Below are positions 58,850 to 64,000 of a stretch of 64,000 bases of DNA, in pieces. Made by a program: the position numbers and the translations under genes. The notes under the pieces were generated by a model. It had not been told where the DNA came from. It saw only the letters and a list, made by a program, of their open reading frames with translations, and made no database searches. The stretch covers positions 372,001-436,000 of the forward strand of contig NZ_FNDJ01000003.1 in the NCBI RefSeq assembly GCF_900099965.1. Reading direction: 5' to 3'. This stretch comes from Nonomuraea jiangxiensis. Lineage in GTDB: Bacteria; Actinomycetota; Actinomycetes; Streptosporangiales; Streptosporangiaceae. How positions within the stretch are numbered: position 1 is the first letter of the stretch; every line of letters starts with the position of its first letter.

Positions 58850-59538
58850 CGCTCCTCGATCCAGCCCTTGTCGATCTGCGGATTGCTGTCGTACACCACG
58901 AACTCCCGCTCGGTCTCCAGCACGGCGAAGCCGCACGATCGCAACTCCGTCACGAGCGCGTCGAAACGCCGTCCTGCCTCGGACAGCCCGATGTCCCGGC
59001 AGCGCTGCGTGACGAACCGCTCCGCCGAGCCGTCGTCACACTCGCGCCTGGCGTTGCGCGACACGTGCGCCGAGTGCCGCTGGGCGATCTCGGCCAACTG
59101 CGCGATCCCGGCCGGCGGGGTCACGTCGTCGCGGACGACGACCTTGACGTGATGCTCGAAGTAACACCCGGTCAGCGCTACCGCCGCGGCGGCACTCCGC
59201 GGTACGTCCTCGTTCCACGGGGCCGCCTCGATCTTGACGCGTACGACGTCGAAGCCCTCGTCGCGCAGCCGGTCTACACAGGTGGCGGCGACGGCCCGCT
59301 GCCGGGTCAGGGTGCCGCGGCCGGCGAGCGTGAGCATCGGCTGCGAGCGCACCGCGCCCCGGGCGAGCACGATGTGCGTGAGCTTCACCGCGTTGCCCGT
59401 CGCCCAGCGGGCGAGACGCCCGACGCCGTCATCGGCGGCAGCGGTGGTATCGGTCGCGGTGATGGTCGCGTCCATGGCGACGGTCACGTGTATGTCGAAG
59501 ACGCCCGCGAACTCCGGCCCGTCCCGCCTGTCCGCCAT
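58846..59538 (-). CDS. Conserved protein of unknown function paired with the nucleotidyltransferase
   Basis: The 230-residue protein has several strongly patterned motifs: FDIHVTVAMDATI near the N-terminus, LTHIVLARGAVRSQPMLTLA, VVRVKIEAAPWNEDVP, YFEHHVKVVV, SAHVSRNARRE and RFVTQRCRD. Repeated His/Arg/Lys in strands suggests a phosphate- or nucleotide-binding site (inference). No signal or membrane segment is visible. The stop-start overlap with the nucleotidyltransferase implies a joint function, such as partner, antitoxin or substrate-handling enzyme. I do not recognise a named family. Confidence 0.72.
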   Translation of the reverse strand: MADRRDGPEFAGVFDIHVTVAMDATITATDTTAAADDGVGRLARWATGNAVKLTHIVLARGAVRSQPMLTLAGRGTLTRQRAVAATCVDRLRDEGFDVVRVKIEAAPWNEDVPRSAAAAVALTGCYFEHHVKVVVRDDVTPPAGIAQLAEIAQRHSAHVSRNARRECDDGSAERFVTQRCRDIGLSEAGRRFDALVTELRSCGFAVLETEREFVVYDSNPQIDKGWIEER

Positions 59539-59660
59539 GCCAGGACCCTCTTCCCCATGACATGGAGATGGTTCCAGCTATCGGCAGGCGTTTCGACCGA
59601 ATATCGCCCTTTCGGCTGAGGGCGGGCGTGCGTTGGGGTTGTGAGGGTAGCGGTCGGCCT

Positions 59661-60113
59661 ATGCACAGACTCGCAGCAGGGCTGGTCGCGGGTGCGGTCG
59701 GGACCAGTGCGCTCAACGTCGCTACCTATCTCGACATGGTGATACGGGCTCGCGGGGCCAGCAGCACGCCGGAGCAGGCCGTGGAGAAGATGACGAACCT
59801 CGCGGACGTCGATCTCGGGGACGGTGAGCGGGCCGAGAACCGCAAGCAGGCGCTGGGAGCGCTGCTCGGGTACGCCACCGGCGCCGGAGCGGCCCTCACC
59901 TACGGGCTGTTGTCCGGTCGGCGGCGGCCGTCGTGGCCGGTGGGGGTGCTGGCGCTGACGGCTATGGCCATGGCGGGCTCCGACGCGCCGCTGACGTTGG
60001 CGGGCGTCACGGATCCGCGGCGGTGGTCGGTGACCGACTGGGTCTCGGACGTCGTTCCGCACCTGGCGTATGGGATCACGGCTTATGCGGCGTACGAGCT
60101 GTTGAGGTCTTGA
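59661..60113 (+). CDS. Small membrane protein
   Basis: ATG 59661 gives 150 residues beginning MHRLAAGLVAGAVGTSALN, with a second and third hydrophobic region (LGALLGYATGAGAALTYGLL, PVGVLALTAMAMAGS) and an amphipathic C-terminus. Resembles small actinobacterial proteins of four membrane segments of unknown role. The frame is open to 59562 but without a ribosome site. Confidence 0.65.
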   Translation: MHRLAAGLVAGAVGTSALNVATYLDMVIRARGASSTPEQAVEKMTNLADVDLGDGERAENRKQALGALLGYATGAGAALTYGLLSGRRRPSWPVGVLALTAMAMAGSDAPLTLAGVTDPRRWSVTDWVSDVVPHLAYGITAYAAYELLRS

Positions 60114-60170
60114 CAGGTCGGATGGGCGGGCGAACCGTGGCGATCACAACGCGTACGCGAGGAGATCGCC

Positions 60171-61283
60171 ATGGCCTTGCACGAGATCCGCATCGATCCG
60201 ACCCTCCCCCTTCGCGAGCAGCCCGGAACCGGACACAATCGCTGGCACCCCGACATCCCACCCGTCGTACGGTGTGATCCCGGCGACGAGGTCGTCATGG
60301 AGACCCGGGACGCGTTCGACGGCCAGATGGGCCCGAACGCCACCCTCAAGACCGTCGAGGCGCCCGACCTGGACGTCGTACACCCGCTGACCGGCCCCGT
60401 GCACGTCGAAGGGGCGCAGCCGGGTGACCTGCTGGAGATCGAGATCCTGGAGATCGTGCCCGACAGTTACGGGTTCACCGTGCAGGTGCCCGGGTTCGGT
60501 TTCCTGCGGGACGTGTTCCCGGAGCCGTTCATCGTGCGCTGGCAGTTGGCCGACGGGTGGGCGACCTCCGACGACCTGCCGGGGGTGCGGATTCCGGCGG
60601 CGCCGTTCATGGGGACCATCGGGTTGTCGCCGGGGCACGAGTCACTGGCCAGGATCACGGCCAGGGAGCAGGCGGCGCTGGAGCGCGGCGGGTTCGTGCT
60701 GCCGCCGTCGCCGGACGGCGCGGTGCCGGGCGGCGTGGCCGGCGCCACCGGCTTACGTACGATCCCGCCCAGGGAGCAGGCGGGGAACGTGGACATCAAG
60801 CAACTCGGGGCCGGAACGCGGCTGTACATCCCGGTGGACACGCCGGGTGCGCTGTTCTCGGCCGGGGACGCGCACTTCGCCCAGGGTGACTGCGAGGCCT
60901 GCGGGACGGCGATCGAGATGGCCGCCACGCTGCGGGTGCGCTTCACCGTGCACCCTGGCGAGGCCGCGGAGAAGGGGATCAGGGCACCGCGCTTCGCGCG
61001 TTCCGACTACTGGGTGGCGGCGCCGTTCGCGGCCCCCCGCAGGTTCTACGCGACGACCGGGATGTCGGTGAGCCGGGACGGCGAGGTGGCGGCCGAGGAC
61101 GCCACCCTGGCGGCGCGCAACGCGCTGCTCGACATGATCGACCACCTCGGGGAGCGCGGGTGGAGCCCGCAGCAGGCGTACGCGATCTGCAGCGTCGCCG
61201 TGGACCTCAAGGTGAGCCAGCTGGTGGACGTGCCCAGCTTCCTGGTGTCGGCGTTCCTGCCGGAGGACATCTTCACCGGGTAG
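60171..61283 (+). CDS. Acetamidase/formamidase family protein
   Basis: The 370-residue protein has the FmdA/AmdA features: GTGHNRWHPDIPPVVRCDPG, AQPGDLLEIEILEI, APFMGTIGLSPG, GGNVDIKQL-like AGNVDIKQLGAGTRL and HFAQGDCEACGTAIE. Length fits. The enzyme hydrolyses small amides to ammonia and carboxylates. GAGGAGAT precedes the ATG. It stands alone, with no urea/amide uptake genes nearby. Confidence 0.92.
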   Translation: MALHEIRIDPTLPLREQPGTGHNRWHPDIPPVVRCDPGDEVVMETRDAFDGQMGPNATLKTVEAPDLDVVHPLTGPVHVEGAQPGDLLEIEILEIVPDSYGFTVQVPGFGFLRDVFPEPFIVRWQLADGWATSDDLPGVRIPAAPFMGTIGLSPGHESLARITAREQAALERGGFVLPPSPDGAVPGGVAGATGLRTIPPREQAGNVDIKQLGAGTRLYIPVDTPGALFSAGDAHFAQGDCEACGTAIEMAATLRVRFTVHPGEAAEKGIRAPRFARSDYWVAAPFAAPRRFYATTGMSVSRDGEVAAEDATLAARNALLDMIDHLGERGWSPQQAYAICSVAVDLKVSQLVDVPSFLVSAFLPEDIFTG

Positions 61284-61362
61284 CGGGCCCGGGCGCCCGA
61301 GGTTGAAGTCCTCGCATGGCTCGCTCATCACGCTTCGGGGTCGGGTGAGTAAATTACGCGCT

Positions 61363-61932
61363 ATGCAACGTATGACCGGTCTGTTGGTCGGTGCACTGTT
61401 TGGGGCGGTCTTTGTGATCGCCAATGCCCATGATCCGCTCAATCCGGTGGCCGTCACCATCGCGCGCGCCGCCGCCGCGCTCGGGCTGTGCGGGGTCGTC
61501 GTGCTGGGAAGGCGGGCACGAGCCGCCGCCACCGGACAGGCTCGACCGGCCGCCGGGCGGGGTCCGAGGAACATGTTCGGCCGGGGTTACTGGCTGGTCG
61601 TGGCCGCTGAGGCCATCCTCCTCTTTGGCGGGATCGCACTGTTGCGCGCCTGGGGACAGCCGGAGGAGGCGAACGTCGCCTGGATCGCGGTCATCGTCGG
61701 CATCCACTTCGTCGTGCTGGCCCCGGTGTGGAGGCAGCCGAGCATCGCCGTGCCGGGCGTGCTGCTCACCGTGGTCGGGGTCGCCGGGCTCGTGATGGCC
61801 CAGACCTCCGCCGTCGCGTGGACGCCTGTCGTCGCCGGCGTCCTGTCCGGTGTGACGCTGCTGGTGTCGTGCATCGCCGCGGCCTGGTCGGGGTCACGGA
61901 GCGGCAGCGCCTCCCCGAAGCGCGCCGCCTGA
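61363..61932 (+). CDS. Membrane protein of unknown function
   Basis: ATG 61363 gives 189 residues with about six hydrophobic segments, for example MTGLLVGALFGAVFVIANAH and WLVVAAEAILLFGGIALLRAW. No catalytic motif seen. The stop region is followed by a 19-bp direct repeat (GCGCCGCCTGAGCCGAGG twice), so the tail has been duplicated out of frame. Confidence 0.65.
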   Translation: MQRMTGLLVGALFGAVFVIANAHDPLNPVAVTIARAAAALGLCGVVVLGRRARAAATGQARPAAGRGPRNMFGRGYWLVVAAEAILLFGGIALLRAWGQPEEANVAWIAVIVGIHFVVLAPVWRQPSIAVPGVLLTVVGVAGLVMAQTSAVAWTPVVAGVLSGVTLLVSCIAAAWSGSRSGSASPKRAA

Positions 61933-62023
61933 GCCGAGGAGCGCCGCCTGAGCCGAGGGGCGCCGTGTCCGTCCGCCCGTCCGTCCAGTGAGTCGGCGTG
62001 GGGGCAGTGGGCTTGGGGGTGCG

Positions 62024-62545
62024 TCAGGGTGTGCGTGGGTGGCTGTCGGTCATCACGGCTCGTCTGAGGGAGTGCAGGCACAGGTTGAGTGACGTGTGCT
62101 TGGACGCGGCGTTCGCGTGGACGTGCTGCCAGGCGGCGTAGAGCATCGCCCACAGCACCTCCGCCACCCACGCCACCGGTTGCTCAGGATCGAGGGTGCC
62201 GTCGGCGTGGCCCCGCTCGACGAGCCGGGTCAGTGCCCGGTCGGCCGCCGTCTCGGTCTCCCAGTCGACCCAGCTCGAAATCTGCGGGTTGTCGTAGGCG
62301 AACCGGAGAGCGTCACCGAGCTCGAAGTATTCCTGGCAGACCCGCTCCAGCGCCTCCGCCGCCGTGCCCTCGTCCAGGCGGGCGCGTTCGGTCGCCAACT
62401 CGATCTGCTCCAGCAGGTGGTTCCCGATCCCGGTCAGCAGGTCGGAGCGCTCGGGGAAGTAGCGATGGATGGTGGTGCGCCCCACCCCGGCCGCGGCCGC
62501 GATCTCCGTCAGCGACGCGCCTGAGTTCTTCGAGAGCACCACCAC
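62024..62545 (-). pseudogene. TetR family regulator, 5'-truncated
   Basis: The C-terminal 170 residues look intact: helix-turn-helix SLTEIAAAAGVGRTTIHRYF, then a TetR ligand-binding domain (WVDWETETAADRALTRLVER). The first helix is cut: the frame has only VVVLSKNSGA before the recognition region, where 15-20 more residues and a start are expected. GTG 62545 could still begin translation, so a shortened protein cannot be excluded. The truncation point meets the truncated ABC gene at a palindrome. Confidence 0.6.
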
Positions 62546-62548
62546 GGC

Positions 62549-62562
62549 GTCACCAGGGTGAC
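62549..62562. repeat. Palindrome at the junction of two truncated genes
   Basis: GTCACC-AG-GGTGAC, a perfect 6-bp-arm palindrome, lies exactly where the 5' ends of the divergent TetR and ABC genes meet. It may mark a deletion endpoint. Confidence 0.6.
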
Positions 62563-63961
62563 CTCCGACACGGTGCTGCTGCGCGAGGCGGCGACCTCCA
62601 GCGTGATCGGCCTCATCAACGGGGTCGTCATGCTGGTCGGGACGCTGGTGCTGATGAGCGTGCTGGACCTGGTCCTCACGGGCGTGACCGTGGCCGCCGT
62701 GCTGGTGGTCATTGCCCTGTTCGGCTGGCTCATGCCCGGGATCGCCACGGCCCAGGCGCGGGCTCAGGAGCAGGTCGGGCGGCTCGGCGGAGTGCTGGAG
62801 GGCGCGCTGCGGGCGATCAGGACCGTGAAGGTGAGCCGCGCCGAGGACCGCCAGGCCGAGCGCGTCCTCGTCCACGCACGCTCCTCGGCCGAGCACGGGA
62901 TCAGCGCGGTACGGGCCGAGGCGACGGCCTGGACCATCGCGTGGTCGGGCATCCAGCTCGCGATCATCCTGATCCTGGGCATCGGGGCCTGGCGGGTGAG
63001 CCTCCAACAACTGGAGGTGTCCAGCCTCATCGCGTTCCTGCTGTACGCGTTCGGCCTGATGGATCCCATCACCGAGCTCTCCCAGAACCTCACCGCCCTG
63101 CAGTCGGGCGTCGCCGCCGCCGAACGCATCCGCGAGGTCGACGCCATGGAGGCCGAGCCCGCCGGGAGCCGCACCTCCGCCGCGAGCGGTCCCGGCGGCG
63201 GCCGGAGCAGCGGCCCGGTCATCGAGTTGCGGGGCGTCACGGCCTCCTACCGGCCATCGGCCGCGCCCGCGGTGCGTGGCATCGACCTGGCGATCCCACG
63301 GCGAGGCCACCTCGCGATCGTCGGCCCCTCGGGGGCGGGCAAGACGACCTTGTACTCGCTCATCCTGGGCTTCCTGGAGCCCCAGCACGGCACCTTGTTC
63401 CTGGACGGCCGCCCCTACCGGCAGCACACCCGTGACGAGATCAGGGCACGGCTGGCGTACGTGGAGCAGGACACGCCGATCGTGCCCGGTACGATCCGCG
63501 ACAACCTGCTCTTCTCCCACCCGGACGCCTCGGAGGAGGAGCTGGCCCGGGTGCTCGACGAGGTTCAGCTGGCCGAGAAGGTCGCCATGCTGGAGGAGGG
63601 ACTGGACACATCGCTGTCCTCCAGCCAGATCTCCGGCGGGGAGCGGCAACGCATCGCGCTGGGCCGGGCGCTGCTCGGCACGCCGGACGTCCTGCTGCTC
63701 GACGAGGCCACCGCGCAGCTCGACGCGCTGACGGAGGCCGCCGTCCACAACTGCCTCCGTGACCGGGCCGCCGCCGGGGCGGTCGTCACGATCGCGCACC
63801 GGCTGTCCACCGTGATCGACGCGGACGACATCGTCGTCATGGAGAACGGCCTGATCCGGGCCCGGGGCGATCACGAGAGCCTGCTGGAGACCGACCGGCT
63901 CTACCGCGAACTCGTCGCCGCCCTGCGGATCGCCCACGACACCGCCCCTGCCGGCCGCTGA
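62558..63961 (+). CDS. ABC exporter (membrane + ATPase domains), N-terminally truncated
   Basis: From GTG 62558 the product is 467 residues. It has the end of an exporter membrane domain, beginning VTSDTVLLREAATSSVIGLI, which is normally internal (about residue 120), and then a complete ATPase domain: GPSGAGKTT, SSQISGGERQRIALGRALL, VLLLDEATAQLD and TIAHRLST. The first two membrane helices and the start region are missing. Without them export is unlikely, so it may be a pseudogene or a rearranged allele. The regulator on the other side is truncated at the same point. Confidence 0.75.
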   Translation: MTSDTVLLREAATSSVIGLINGVVMLVGTLVLMSVLDLVLTGVTVAAVLVVIALFGWLMPGIATAQARAQEQVGRLGGVLEGALRAIRTVKVSRAEDRQAERVLVHARSSAEHGISAVRAEATAWTIAWSGIQLAIILILGIGAWRVSLQQLEVSSLIAFLLYAFGLMDPITELSQNLTALQSGVAAAERIREVDAMEAEPAGSRTSAASGPGGGRSSGPVIELRGVTASYRPSAAPAVRGIDLAIPRRGHLAIVGPSGAGKTTLYSLILGFLEPQHGTLFLDGRPYRQHTRDEIRARLAYVEQDTPIVPGTIRDNLLFSHPDASEEELARVLDEVQLAEKVAMLEEGLDTSLSSSQISGGERQRIALGRALLGTPDVLLLDEATAQLDALTEAAVHNCLRDRAAAGAVVTIAHRLSTVIDADDIVVMENGLIRARGDHESLLETDRLYRELVAALRIAHDTAPAGR

Positions 63962-64000
63962 GAACGCGGGGCGTTGGAAGAGCGCGGGGGCCGGGCGGGA

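Noticed and set aside
62024..63937. 637-codon minus-strand frame ending in the TetR gene
   Set aside because: Everything before about 62545 is antisense to the ABC exporter and lacks protein character.
1..64000. Prophage, insertion sequence, integrase or tRNA genes
   Set aside because: No transposase, integrase, phage structural protein or cloverleaf was recognised on either strand; the decay seen can be explained by deletions.

Overview
The window is very GC-rich, uses GTG and TTG starts freely, and has many 4-nt start/stop overlaps (ATGA, GTGA). It carries an ESX-type (type VII) secretion locus, an actinobacterial gas-vesicle cluster and sugar-binding-protein/LacI/ROK loci. This points to a filamentous actinomycete, probably of the Streptosporangiales (Nonomuraea, Actinomadura and relatives). 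That placement is an inference from gene content; no rRNA or tRNA was recognised.

Left arm (1-13.1 kb): a mosaic with heavy gene decay. It opens with the 3' end of an FtsK/SpoIIIE-type ATPase gene carrying minisatellite repeats, followed by fossil copies of a type VII substrate tail. Then come a MarR regulator, an MFS-transporter remnant, a nitroreductase, a secreted NPP1/NLP protein, two decayed membrane-protein genes, a WYL regulator divergent from an alpha/beta hydrolase, a secreted beta-propeller-NlpC/P60 protein, a LuxR-type ATPase regulator, an imine-reductase-like enzyme, and a chimaeric pseudogene joining a regulator N-terminus to a subtilase C-terminus.

Type VII secretion island (13.2-34.7 kb): EccB, EccC, EccD and the mycosin protease are present, with classical WXG100 proteins, two small/large (PE/PPE-like) substrate pairs, a WXG-lytic-transglycosylase fusion, three YbaB/EbfC-like proteins and a membrane protein with a kinase-like domain that has lost its catalytic residues. 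No EccE or EccA was recognised. Three adjacent large substrates end in the same Met/Pro/Gly-rich patch plus a short acidic Trp tail. The same tail exists as decayed copies 12 kb away beside the FtsK-like gene.

Middle (34.8-43.4 kb): a short-chain dehydrogenase, a biotin-dependent acyl-CoA carboxylase alpha subunit, a membrane-anchored Gly/Tyr-rich protein and a histidine phosphatase. Then follows an eight-gene gas-vesicle operon read leftwards in the order gvpA-F-G-O-J-L-S-K, with F/L assignments tentative and no gvpN.

Sugar uptake (43.5-52.4 kb): a LacI repressor and a GH3 beta-glycosidase form one operon with a perfect operator upstream and a CebR-like box inside the glycosidase gene. A ROK repressor is divergent from a binding protein and two permeases. 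There is no dedicated ATPase, so a shared MsiK-type subunit elsewhere is expected.

Right arm (52.4-64 kb): a membrane protein, a tightly overlapping five-gene operon (ECF sigma, zinc-finger anti-sigma with many membrane segments, ABC ATPase, two membrane proteins), a two-gene module with an AbiEii-like nucleotidyltransferase and a conserved unknown partner, an acetamidase/formamidase, small membrane proteins, and a head-to-head TetR/ABC-exporter pair in which both genes lack their 5' ends at a 14-bp palindrome.
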